Below, in pieces: positions 44,546 to 55,339 of a DNA stretch of 64,000 bases (position 1 is its first letter; the number at the start of each line of letters is the position of its first letter). Origin of the DNA: Plutella xylostella. Lineage: Eukaryota; Arthropoda; Insecta; Lepidoptera; Plutellidae. Location: NCBI RefSeq assembly GCF_932276165.1, contig NC_064012.1, positions 15,755,501 through 15,819,500 on the forward strand, read 5' to 3'. A model generated the notes under the pieces. The model was not told the DNA's origin, did not search any database, and saw only the letters and a program-made list of their open reading frames with translations. A program made the translations under genes and the position numbers.

Positions 44546-45836
44546 TTATAGTGCCACAATCTTATCTGTTCCGGTGGCGACTTCGCTGTGATCGAATCCA
44601 GTGATGCCATCGATTAAATTTTGCCTATTTCTGGTTTAAACGCAATGATTTCAAAAGGAAGGATACGCCCGTCAGAACGTTTTGTCAAAATAAAATGGCA
44701 CCCGCGTGTTGGCCCTAATTTATACAAATTATGACAGATTTATGAGATTTTAGGGCCAACGCGAGGGTGTCATTTTCTAGAGCGGTAAGGCCTGTCCTTA
44801 CGCTAGTAATATATAAGTCAATGTTTAAACGACAATGCATTTCTGCTATTACCTATTGTTATAATTAGGTACATTCATAAGTATAGATAAATCAAAATAT
44901 AGGGTCGATAGTAAATGAAAGAGGATATAATATATCAAACGACATTTGTTGTATGGAAAATTTGTCCACGGCGAACAGAAATAAAATTAGTTCTGATTAT
45001 GTGATGATATGTGGTCGTGGGAATAAAGAGATACGACTTAAAAAATACTATTAATAATTATTTTTTAACACTTTATTTAACATTTTTAAAGTAAATAGAA
45101 ACAAGAGCATACAATTAAAAGAAATTCAGACAGTGTGCAAAGGTTAATTCATCATCATCATCATCACGTCCCTACTGCTTGGGCACGGGTCTCCTTCCAA
45201 AGGCTGATTGCCAAAAAGCAATTTCTTTCAGCCAACTCTTGGTAGGTTGGGAAAACAATGACATGTCATAAATCATCATTATTTCGTCTAAAATCGCTGC
45301 AGGTGCGAGAAATTCTTCTTGGTATACTGCATAAGATTTAAAGTATCATGTCATGTCCTCACACCTGTAATCAAAGAAAAATAAAGATTATATACTTTTC
45401 ATCACGAGTATCACGACTATTCACGACCCATCCCGTCCCCACTGCTGGGGCACGGGCCTCTCTGCTCTCGGGAAAATATTTAATAAAATTACATGGAGTA
45501 TATGGGTAAAATTATTCGTCATATTTGGCAACACTAACCTGTAGCCGCTGCAACTCGTTCTTCCAATTTTTCAAACGGAATTAAAGGCGCCTGAATATGT
45601 TATTCTTCCTGCATAAAAGCCAATATATATAGTACTACTTTTCTTGCATCACATTACAGCGCTTTTGGCATTATTTCACCCAGAAAATCACAAAACAAAT
45701 TAAATAACGCAGCGTCAGCCTCTTCGCAGAAATTGACAACTCAAATAACGCACAGAGTATGAAATGACGTTTGACAATGACGTCTCGTTAGTTGCACATT
45801 TTGACCACCGGAACAGATAAGATTGTGGCACTATAA
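44546..45836. mobile_element. 1.29-kb block bounded by TTATAGTGCCACAATC inverted repeats
   Basis: The left end is TTATAGTGCCACAATCTTAT and the right end its inverse, extending to CCGGTGG (about 32 bp). A second possible left end lies at 44298 in the first tandem unit. Inside is another short palindrome (about 44695-44775, TGGCACCCGCGTGTTGGCCC with its inverse). No coding is seen. Confidence 0.6.
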
Positions 45837-46030
45837 GTTGCCGGTCCGACGAAACCATAAACAAAAATAGCGAAAACTTTCATTCATTTATCAATCTCTA
45901 TTATCTATGTTAGCCACGGCTCGGCACTTAAAAAAGTTTACGTTGGCTTAAATGCGCAGTGGTCAAGCCAAAACCCACAAAAAAATAATTAAATTTTTAC
46001 GTTACCATGGCAACTTATTTTCAGCAAATA

Positions 46031-46184
46031 TTATAGTGCCACAAACTTATCTGTTCCGGTGAGAGCGAACTAAATTGGTCCATATAATCTATGTCAATAT
46101 GAAATTCATTAGTACAGTAAGTAATGAGGTATGGACCAATTTAGTTCGCTCTCACCGGAACAGATAAGTTTGTGGCACTATAAC
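46031..46184. mobile_element. 154-bp palindromic MITE of the same terminal family
   Basis: Almost perfect arms of about 55 bp begin TTATAGTGCCACAAACTTAT and run to TTGGTCCATA. It shares the terminal motif with the 1.29-kb block and could be its short derivative. Confidence 0.85.
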
Positions 46185-46569
46185 TCACAACAAATGTCAA
46201 ATCGTCAATAAAGCAGAACAGCTGTTGACCGGCCGCCATGTTTTTGTACAAGAGGAGGCTTACGGAAGGTGTATAGTAGGGTCCAGCCAACTTTAGCATA
46301 TCAAGGTTTTACGAATCACTTGGAGAGTTCTTTAGCGCTATTGATCGTTTATGAATAAAGTTTTTTTGACATTTGCTTACAGCAGGCCTATAGGTCTCCC
46401 GTAACTTTTTATGAATAAGACCGTATATCTGTAATATCCACTACAAGCTTCGTAAAAAATATAGTTTGTTAAGTGCTTACATCATTAATACAACCAAACA
46501 TAAGTACATAATTTTTATCAAAAATACCACTTGAGACACACCCGACCCAAAGGTACCCACTACCCATGT

Positions 46570-46790
46570 AATATATTGACTTGGTCATCGGACTAAATAA
46601 TTTAACTAACACGTGTTTCCATGCGATGGCCGAGTCAATATATTTATATAAAACATTAAATATTTTTACGATTGAGATGCATGCGTGGATAAGACTTGGT
46701 ATTACATGGATCTCATAACTTTTTACCGTAGAACAACTGAGTTACGAGACTTGGTTTTTTTGACAAGTATTGTTTTTGACGGGATTAAAA
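46570..46790 (+). repeat. Dispersed repeat, copy A
   Basis: About 180-210 bp are nearly the same as 51410-51635 (GATTGAGATGCATGCGTGG, GACTTGGTTTTTTTGACAAG). The 5' edge holds a short inverted motif (TATTGACTTGGTCATCG against CGATGGCCGAGTCAATA). The class is unknown. Confidence 0.7.
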
Positions 46791-46792
46791 AT

Positions 46793-47095
46793 TTACATAC
46801 ATATACTCACGCCTGACTCCCAGAGGGGTAGACAGAGACTATGGATCTCCACGTGCCACGATCTTGACATACTTCTTTCGCTTCCTCCACATTCATAAGT
46901 CTCTTCATACACACCTTGGTTTCGGTAACTTCTAATTTGGCTCTTCTTGAGTATGTCGCCTATCTGGTGGACATACTTTCGCCTAGGACGTCCTCTACCT
47001 TCTCCGTCCGTCAGTCTTCTTTCATCCATTCTTTCAATGTGACCAAACCATCTCAACATTCCCTTTTTCAATTTTGGTTTTAGAAACTTGAACAC
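46793..47095 (-). pseudogene. LINE remnant, reverse-transcriptase C-terminus
   Basis: The minus-strand translation includes MLRWFGHIERMDERRLT and GRGRPRRKYVHQI, the usual C-terminal RWxGH..RM...RP phrase of lepidopteran LINEs. It then breaks down. It ends near a TACATACATATA tail. Confidence 0.75.
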
Positions 47096-47099
47096 AGTA

Positions 47100-47717
47100 T
47101 TTACTTTTTTAGTTGCTGATATTCTGATGCGCTGTTGAAATATACTTCAATATCGGTGACAGCGTCATTAAGATAGCCTTTTTGTGTAGGAGTAATTTAT
47201 TGCTGTTGTCACTGGAACTGTTTCATTGCTCCTGTGTGTACTATCAACCACCATCTCATATATTATTATCGTTATACAGCAGCAACACTTCGTAAAGTCG
47301 TAGCGGCCGCGGCGGAGGCGGCGTAGGTATACAAGTGGCTGGTTGAGGTAGGTTAGTAATCAGTACGGGACTCTGACACTGTCTATTGTGCCCAAACACC
47401 ATTGTAATGACCCGAGTGCCGGTTGGATTATCTCATCATTATTCAAATTGATTTTACTTCTAAGGCGCTTCTTGATAGACCTGTGTAAAGCATTTACTGA
47501 GAGGGTTTTTTTTGTTGTTGTTGTAAAAGCTAAGAAATATTTCGGAAACACCAAACGGCATAATAAAGACATAAAATATTAATTTAACTTTTAGAGATCA
47601 ACAGTGACAAGCAGACAGGGATATCAATATAAAAACAAAGGTATCTAAATCTAATTGAAAGTCTGTAAAAAAAGTTGAGTCTTGATTCGCGGGTCCCCCC
47701 GCCGCGTAGTTTGAAGC

Positions 47718-47751
<34 letters not shown>

Positions 47752-49677
47752 GGATGGCGTCTGATGTGGCAGCGGAAACGAGAGTCAATAACATTATTGA
47801 GCAATTTGATGAAAAGGAGTGCTCCGTGTGCGATTGCCGGTGTAGTGTTGTCACGTTGTCCCGGCTCCGGACACCTATTCTGAACGCATCTGCTACAATG
47901 TGTATCTTCTTGTTATTTCTTTTGTCACGGGTTAACAAAGAATATACTTAAAGCTTTTATGTATAAGAAATCACGTACTTAATAAATAAGCCAGCGGTGT
48001 GTTTCCTTCCAATGTAATAGGTAGCAGGCCTAATGCCCGTCTTTCAGAGCTGGAACTACTAGGTACCTAATGCACTCTCTGCGCCGGTCATTTGTCATGA
48101 TTGATGACTGAATTAAACGGTTAAAAACCGCCCTCGAAGCTAACAAATAAATATCTTGAATAACCCGCTTAAAAATGTTTCAACTGAAAGAAATACTTAA
48201 CGTCTAGTTTTAAAATTTTCAATATTATTCCGCTTGGATACGTTTAAAAAATCAACAGCGTGTGTCACTGAAAGCTTTTAAGTAGTGCATCAGGTTGTTT
48301 CAGCCGGACGCCCTTATTTTATGCAATTTCGCCGGCCCTTTGTGTCTGTAACGGGTTTTAGTGCTCGCATTGTTGTGTGCTATCGATTTGTGCCATATCG
48401 AGCGGCGTCACTTCGTCAAATTATGGAATATTGAATTTATTGAAAGCTCACTTTTATATAAATCTGGTTTAGTCACTGTTGTTTGGAGCCCTGACGACTG
48501 TGATCCCGGAATAGGTAGACAATGGCGACTAGTGCACAATTTACTCACGTGACCGACCACGAGCCGCGTCCAAGAAGTACAATGTACTTGTAGAGAACCT
48601 GCACGTCTAGATTCTACTTGTGCTGCTTACGTACCACCACCACGGGTTAGCAATCAACAATCTATAGCCTAATCGCTGCTGAACTTGAACACAGAAAGAC
48701 ATACAAGAGATACGTCAAACTTATACGTCATTTCAATTTCGTATTCGACTAGCTAAACACTGGATTAACATGACAAGCGGGGTGTGATTTTTATCTGACA
48801 CAGAAGTCTCTCGACTCCATTGTAGTAGGTGCCGAGTTATTCTTACTCCTTTGCAGGCGTGCATCTCGTTATGACATGTTGTGCTTGTTAGCTGAACTCG
48901 GTTCAAGTAGCGTCGTTGATTTGTCGATTAGCACCTACTGAGGAGCACAAGTGAGGCTCACAATAGCTGCAGAGCTGCTGGAGTCCGCTCCTCTCTGTGC
49001 GAATATCTGGTGATCATATCAAGTGCCGTTTCTGCTCTCAATATAAAGTTATCTGCGGCTCGCCCACGCAGTTATGTGCTTCGCAGTCAAACGAACAGGT
49101 AAAACGAATTTTGACGTTAAATGCTAATTTAAGTTGTGTATAAAATCATTAATATTAAGCAGCTCTGTAAAATATCAATTAAGTTATACTGTGTCACAAA
49201 AAGGAGCATTGTAAGCAGTAAGGGAGCGATACAAACAACTTTACTACGATCACCATAGAACAAAGCGGACTCGGGTGTACCCTCGCGATCACGAATAATT
49301 GGACTCTTGTCGATCGGTTATTCAATAGGCATATCACCGATTTGTACTGCCGGCGGCCGTTGTATTAGTTACTGCGGCGGCGCTTAGCAGGATCTGATGA
49401 ATTTTGAACCTATCGAAAAACTTTTGAATTGATAGGTTTAAAATTGTTGGTGAGCTACACTGGTCACTGTGAACAACTTTCTGTAGCACCACTTAGTCTT
49501 ATTTTATGAACAACTTGTTTGTTCGAATTACTTATTGTTGTGACTGAATTATTTCGTTGTTATTTGGCTAAAAAACCCCCCACTTGAGTAAAAAAAATCA
49601 AGCTTTCTAGTTCTATGCGGTTAGTTTCGTTATCACTGTTGCGAGACCAAATTATAAAATCCGATCGTTTATTAATA
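47100..49677. other. Unassigned DNA with a CGG-repeat CpG patch
   Basis: A run of CGG triplets at about 47716-47753 is followed by an ATG (47754) and an open frame of 65 codons (MASDVAAETRVNNIIEQFDE...), with no recognised domain and no clear donor. A second CpG-rich patch is at 49350-49390. Otherwise no gene is evident. Confidence 0.35.
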
Positions 49678-50584
49678 GGGCGGGTCAATAAGTCCGTGAC
49701 TTTTATAATTTTCCGCCACTTAACTGAAAGAACAACATTGCTCCTGTCAACAGGCAACTGTCAGTTGACATCTGTCAAAATTTGGACCAGTTACGTCACT
49801 TGGTTTGTGTTTTACACCTGTTCTTAGCAACTACCGCGTGATTTAAAAACATAATGGAAAAAACTGAATTTCGTGTGTTCACTAAGCATGATTTTTAGCG
49901 GAAAAAAACCATCACTGAAACCAAGGCTATGCTTGATAAAGATTATGGGGACTCTGCACCATCAATATCTATGGTAAAAGTGGTTTACTGAATTCCGTTC
50001 TGGCCGTACAAGTACGGAAGATGCCGGACGTTCATGGCACCCAGTTGAGGTCTCTACACCTGAAATGATTGAAAAAATTCAGGACATGGTGTTGGCCGAT
50101 CGGAGATTGAAAGTGAGAAGGATAGTGGAAGCCACAGGGATATCACGTGGCTCAGTGGTTTCAATTTTGAATGATCACTTGGGTATGAAAAAGCTTTCCG
50201 CAAGATGAGTGCCGCGTTTGCTCACAAACGCAATCGAATGACAATTCGCAGAGGAGTGTTTGGCGTAGTTCAACCGAAATTCGGACGAGATTTTGCGCCG
50301 TTTTGTAACCGTGGACGAAACGTGGATCCACCACAACACACCAGAGACCAAACAGCAGTCTAAACAGTGGGTTTCTCGGGGTGAATCGGCGCCAAAGAAG
50401 GCCAAGGTGGGTATTTTAATGACCTCGAGAAATCTCATTTTTTGGAAGGGATAAAAAAATTGCAGAAACGTTGGACAAAGTGTATAGAGCTCAAAGGACT
50501 GACTACGTTGAAAAATAAAAAATAAAATTATCCAAAAACCAGTAGGTATTTTCTTCAAAAAGTCATGGACTTATTGACCCGCCC
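49678..50584 (+). pseudogene. Internally deleted mariner transposon
   Basis: The ends GGGCGGGTCAATAAGTCCGT and ACTTATTGACCCGCCC-type inverse match over about 25 bp. TA lies on the left; the right flank reads TC, so the duplication has decayed. Inside are mariner transposase pieces: a start (MEKTEFRVF), a WF-E-RSGR-like phrase in shifted frames, and DETWIHHNTPET carrying the first catalytic Asp. The sequence then jumps to 3' non-coding DNA, so the second and third catalytic Asp are deleted. At 907 bp it is shorter than the usual ~1.3 kb and has many stops and shifts. Confidence 0.9.
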
Positions 50585-50937
50585 TCGTATTATTAATTAA
50601 ATATATTTGCCCGAATATGGGTGGATAACATTATTTATGGTCTCAATGACATGTTTTTTTGCAGAAGTAAACACACTTCCATATAATCTAAGTTAGGTAT
50701 TGAGTGTAACGCGTACAAAATAGTTATTTTTAATGGTTTTATAGTATGTATTTTATACATATACATATACCATTTTAGTAATGTTAACCATTAATATTAG
50801 CTAGGTAAATACATTTTATTATGATTACTGTAAAATTATAATAATTATGTTCTGTACAGACAAATTTCAAGCTGTTTGATCTGAGAAAAAGGTATTTTCC
50901 TTTGAAACTGTACAAATATTCACATTTCACTTTACAG

Positions 50938-51072
50938 TTAAGGCCTTACTACAAAAACTTAAACAGTATTTAACAGATGTTTAGCGCTGTCAAACGCCTA
51001 CAAAATCTGTCAAATTTCGTTTTAAGCACTTGTTAAAAGTGTTTAAAGTTTGGTGTGGTAATACAGTAAGAG
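50938..51072. mobile_element. MITE, inverted relative of 40.73-40.83 kb
   Basis: It begins GTTAAGGCCTTACTACAAAA, contains CTGTCAAACGCCTACAAAAT and ends GGTGTGGTAATACAG. The shared core is reverse-complemented at 40.73-40.83 kb. Harbinger-type ends are likely. Confidence 0.6.
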
Positions 51073-51179
51073 TAAAATTATTTCTATTAACACTTGTATA
51101 GTGTTAAATTGGACAGTAATGCAAGTGCAAAATTTAGTATATATTGTATAAAATGCAAAGTGCAAGCCAAATTGTACAG

Positions 51180-51182
<3 letters not shown>

Positions 51183-51211
<29 letters not shown>

Positions 51212-51230
51212 TAGCGGGCGCGAACGCCGC
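51183..51230. repeat. GCC-triplet run in a small CpG patch
   Basis: About ten GCC triplets are followed by GCTAGCGGGCGCGAACGCCG. No convincing reading frame uses it. Confidence 0.8.
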
Positions 51231-51409
51231 ACAAAGCCGTCCTTAATTAAATGTCCGACCGTACACTAAATTAAAAGCCGACTACGTGGAATAATTGCTG
51301 TACCTCGATCCTGTCAAATTGTGTGTATTACATGATGTGTTTACTACTTTTTGGTAAATCGAAATTAAAATATTGGACATGAAAAATTGGGAAATATGAA
51401 ATCCCATCA

Positions 51410-51635
51410 AAAACAATACTCGGCCATCGCATGGAAACACGTGTTAATTAAATTATTTAGTGCGATGACCAAGTCAATATATTTATATAAAACATTAAAT
51501 ATTTTTAAGATTGAGATGCGTGCGTGGATAAGACTTGGTATTACATACATGGATCTCACAACTTTTTACCGTAGAACAACTGAGTTACGAGACTTGGTTT
51601 TTTTGACAAGTATTGTTTTTGATGGGATCTCATTT
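51410..51635 (+). repeat. Dispersed repeat, copy B
   Basis: This is a close copy of 46570-46790 in the same orientation, ending TATTGTTTTTGATGGGAT. The open frame over it (51387-51710) is a chance frame. Confidence 0.7.
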
Positions 51636-51892
51636 CTTTTTGTATTTTGTAGACCGTTCTACTTTTTTTTCTTTTCGGTTACTTCTAGGTACGTAGGTGC
51701 GTTAACTTAGTTTGGTAGGTACCTACCTACATAAATCGCAAACTTGAGGTAAGAATCAAGAATCTTTATTTTTGGCTACGTAATGAATAAATGTAACTTT
51801 GATACTTCGTACTGCATCAAGTTTCCCTAATTAAATTTCAACCTTAGTTTCCAATACACAAAGTTCATTGTACCTACATTAAGAAAATTTGA

Positions 51893-52480
51893 CTATAAGT
51901 GATAACACTGGTAGCCTGATGTGCTTTGTCCGTAGGTAGGTAATCCATCCTTTGCGGATTTAATTTGCATGACGGGAATTTTTTGCTCGATTTGGCATCT
52001 ATATTTGACTACCGTGCGCCTATATTTACTTGGTGGGGGCACTGCCGTGCCCCCAAATATTTTAGTTTTTCCTTGGTTCATACACCAAACACTACTTATA
52101 TTCCAAATTTGAAGCTTCTAGGTCTTCTAGAAGTGCCTTAGAATTTTTATGATCGGTGAGTGAGTGAGTCAGTGACAAAATTAAGAAACTTTGACCCGTT
52201 ATAATTCTTAAATTACTGTTTCAAATTTAATGAAATTTTAAATATACCGTGTCTTTACAATGCCTGCATGGTTTGTGAAAATTCATTCTTCTAGTTTTAT
52301 CCACAACGAAGTTACAGGGGGTCGAAAATGGCCTGAATTGCTTCGAGAAAAGTGATGTTAGTACGTGCCGCTTTTTTGCTCGACTTGGTGGGAGCACTGC
52401 CGTGCCCCCAGATATACATGTACCTATCTTTTTTTGAAGGTACATAATTCTTTCTGATATGATAGTGATAGCCTGCGGGT
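51893..52480. repeat. Lepidopteran repeat with paired TTGGTGGGGGCACTGCCG blocks
   Basis: Two similar blocks (about 52030-52055 and 52385-52412) frame AT-rich sequence with GTGAGTGAGTCAGTGAC. I know these phrases as repetitive in moths; the class is uncertain. Confidence 0.55.
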
Positions 52481-52538
52481 GGTGCCTTCGTTAGAACAAA
52501 TCTTAATCGGAAAACGTACTATTATATACAGGGTGTCC

Positions 52539-54738
52539 CAAAAGTCAACGTCATCCCTTAAAGGGCTGATAGGTCAGCTCATGAGAGGCCAGAATATCAC
52601 AATATGACCTTAGTAAAAACTCGATAATTTTCGAGATATTGACACTTTTATAAATTTGCTGAAAATCGACACCTTGGATCAGTTTTTTGCGTGCCGCCGG
52701 TACAAAAATCCATATTGTTGGAATTTGTTTGGTGTAGCATCACTCTGTATAGCCCTGCAATTGATCGCAGTCAAAAAAAATATCGAGTAATGCTGTATGT
52801 TTAAAAAAAACACGGTTTCCAAAGTCATAAAAGGTAATCGTATTTTTTTATAAACATCTTTGACTTTATTAGACAACTGACCGACGTTGAAACTGCCAGA
52901 TTAGTTTACTTTAGTTATTTCCACAGCTTATTATCGTATGGCATTTTGCTTTGGGGTAGAGCCGCCGATATTGAAACTATATTTGTATTACAGAAAAGAG
53001 CCATCCGCTCTATATACAAACTTGGTTCCAGGGATTCATTGAGAGAACTATTTAAAGAAATTAACATCCTTACAGTTCCATGTCAGTTCATTTTTTCCAA
53101 TTTAATGTATGTACGAAAGAATATTTCAACTTTTGATACAATTGGCAGTAATCATGACATTAATACTAGGAACAAGCATAAGCTGGCTTTTCCAGCGATG
53201 CGTCTGGCGAAAGTTAATAAATCGTTTTTAGGGTACTGTATTAGATTTTATAATAAGCTTCCAACAGAAGTTGCTCAAATGCCAGAGAATAAGTTTAAGT
53301 GTTACATTAAAGAGAAACTCAGTAAAAAAGCTTATTATAAAATTGATGATTACTTAGAGGACGTTAATGCATGGCTGTGATAAGTAGTTAGCTCTGCTCA
53401 TATTATTATAATAATAATTATTAAGCTTATATGTATTGTATACCAACTAGTTTTAAGTCTTTTTTTGAAAAGATGGCTCAGGAGTTTCTTGCCTCCGTTC
53501 TTCTCCTTAGACAGAAAGAGCCCCCCCTTATCCGAACGGAGAGTAATTTGTAAAAATTGACGTTCATCAGAAAATTTTATATTTGTACGATGAATAAAAA
53601 ATTTTGACTTTGACTTTGACTTTGACTCTACATACTGTAAAAAAAATATACCACGCAAACCTGGCACCTTATTTGAAAAGATTGCTCATTTAATGCAGTT
53701 TCCAAATGGTATGAAACGTTGCTATTGTTTCAATTAACAAAAAAGTTATTGCTATTTTAGTACAAAACGACCTCGATGTAAAATTGTTTGAAGGAAATTT
53801 ATCTGACTGAATTTATTAAGGGTAACTCATGTTGGAATGAGTAAAAGTACACCCACAGTATCCAAAAAAGGGACAGATCAGTTTGTCATTAACATTACCT
53901 CTAATTACTTGTTATTTATTTTAAAGTTATTGTTAAACAAAACCAAACTCTCAAAATTATGATTATGACCAATAATGAGTATTATTTTTTGCTGATTATG
54001 TACTTAATATAATAATGTGGTGTTATAATTTTGAGAAATAAAAATAAAAGTCAATAAATGATTGTTTTTTTTAAATAAGGTGTAAAAAACGCAAAATATG
54101 TTTTATAAGAGTTTGGTAAGTTTTTTCTTAGCTATTTTTGCGTCATCTATGTTGCCACGGCTGACCCCACCACCTATTTTACTTTTACTCATTCCAACAT
54201 GACTTACCCTTAATAAATTCAGTCAGATAAATTTCCTTCAAACAATTTTACATCGAGGTCGTTTTGTACTAAAATAGCAATAACTTTTTTGTTAATTGAA
54301 ACAATAGCAACGTTTCATACCATTTTGGAAACTGCATTAAATGAGCAATCTTTTCAAATAAGGTGCCAGGTTTGCGTGGTATATTTTTTTTACAGTATGT
54401 AGAGTCAAAGTTGTTTATAGAAAAATACGATTACCTTTTATGACTTTGAAAACCGTGTTTTATTTAAACATACAGCATTACTCGATATTTTTTTGACTGC
54501 GATCAATTGCAGGGCTATACAGAGTGATGCTACACCAAACAAATTCTAACAATATGGATTTTTGTACCGGCGGCACGCAAAAAACTGATCCAAGGTGTTG
54601 ATTTTCAGCAAATTTATAAAAGTGTCAATATCTCGAAAATTATCGAGTTTTTACTAAGGTCATATTGTGATATTCTGGCCTCTCATGAGCTAACCTATCA
54701 GCCCTTTAAGGGATGACGTTGACTTTTGGGACACCCTG
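52539..54738. mobile_element. 2.2-kb long-TIR element with ~570-bp inverted arms
   Basis: It begins CAGGGTGTCCCAAAAGTCAA and ends with the inverse; TA flanks both sides. The right arm (about 54175-54738) is continuous. The left arm (52539 to about 53850) is split by a LINE fragment at 52865-53627. The loop is about 325 bp. No transposase is seen. The TA duplication and CAGGGTG ends suggest a Tc1/mariner-type non-autonomous element. Confidence 0.85.
52865..53627 (+). pseudogene. LINE 3' fragment inserted in one TIR arm
   Basis: The frame at 52946-53380 encodes a polyprotein C-terminus (FVLQKRAIRSIYKLGSRDSL, FYNKLPTEVAQMPENKFK, YYKIDDYL) like CR1/L2-type reverse transcriptases. An AATAAA near 53593 and a (TTTGAC)n tail close it. 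Its position is exact because the intact right arm shows the uninterrupted sequence (CTTTGAC|TCTACATACTG). Confidence 0.85.
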
Positions 54739-54749
54739 TATATTAATTC

Positions 54750-55110
54750 TAACGTCATCATCATCAGTCCGTAATCATCCACTGTTGGACATAGACCTTC
54801 TTGGATGAGCCCATGGATACTGGACCTTCCTGACCACCTGACCAGTTCGACGATGATCCATGTTCGAGAACTGGCGAAGGTACCCTTTGTTAAGGGTCGC
54901 ATGGAGTGATTAGATTCTGCCTCTTGTGTCGTGGTAGCGCTTTGACCCGATATTTTCCCCCAATATTTACGCTCAGAAGAATAATCGTGTCGCCTAACAA
55001 TTCTTAGGTTCATTAACCATTGATGAATCTTTAAGACTCGTTGTCCTATTCGTACGTCGTCCCCAGAGCTGAAGTTCTTGTTGTTATCTAGTTTTATACG
55101 AAGTCGTAAA
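54750..55110 (+). mobile_element. LINE/SINE 3' fragment (CATCATCATCAGTCCGTAATC type)
   Basis: CATCATCATCAGTCCGTAATC followed by CCACTGTTGGACATAGACC is the familiar end of many moth retroposons, in inverse orientation. The long minus-strand open frame over it (54690-55118) shows no domain and is probably non-coding. Confidence 0.6.
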
Positions 55111-55257
55111 CATCGCATGCGCCCTGAAATTTTATAATTTCAATCAATACCAGATAAAATCAATTGCCTCTGAGAGCAGCAGCTGCTAATTTCTCGGGTT
55201 TCCTTTTGTCTCCGAACCAGGACGACTAGGAATTATTGTTAGTTAGTTCATCATCGC

Positions 55258-55335
55258 CTGATATACTTTCCATTAACATTGAGGCTTGTTTTCATCTTTA
55301 TAGCGTGCAGTCGGGTTTTTTGTTTGTTAGTCCTG
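55258..55335 (-). repeat. Fragment of the CCCGACTGC-ended element
   Basis: It contains CTTTCCATTAACATTGAGGC and GCGTGCAGTCGGGTTTTTTG, the inverse of the arm at 26.02-26.08 kb. Confidence 0.7.
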
Positions 55336-55339
55336 GGTA

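Larger units (their letters stand above)
44103..44598 (+). repeat. Tandem duplication, two 248-bp units
   Basis: 44103-44350 and 44351-44598 appear identical by eye. Each contains one complete MITE plus the start of the TATAGTGCCACA terminal repeat. The near identity implies a recent duplication or an assembly artefact. Confidence 0.9.
43979..46423. mobile_element. Nested inverted-repeat complex, outer ends
   Basis: The outer ends are CGGTCTTATTCATAAAAA and its inverse (46406-46423), giving a 2.45-kb unit. Inside are a tandem duplication, two MITE copies, a 1.29-kb TIR-bounded block and a further palindrome. No transposase reading frame was found. It may be one old element loaded with younger insertions. 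Confidence 0.6.

Noticed and set aside
50175..50558. 127-residue minus-strand open frame
   Set aside because: It is antisense to the deleted mariner.
54690..55118. 142-residue minus-strand open frame
   Set aside because: It overlaps the end of the long-TIR element and a retroposon tail; no domain seen.
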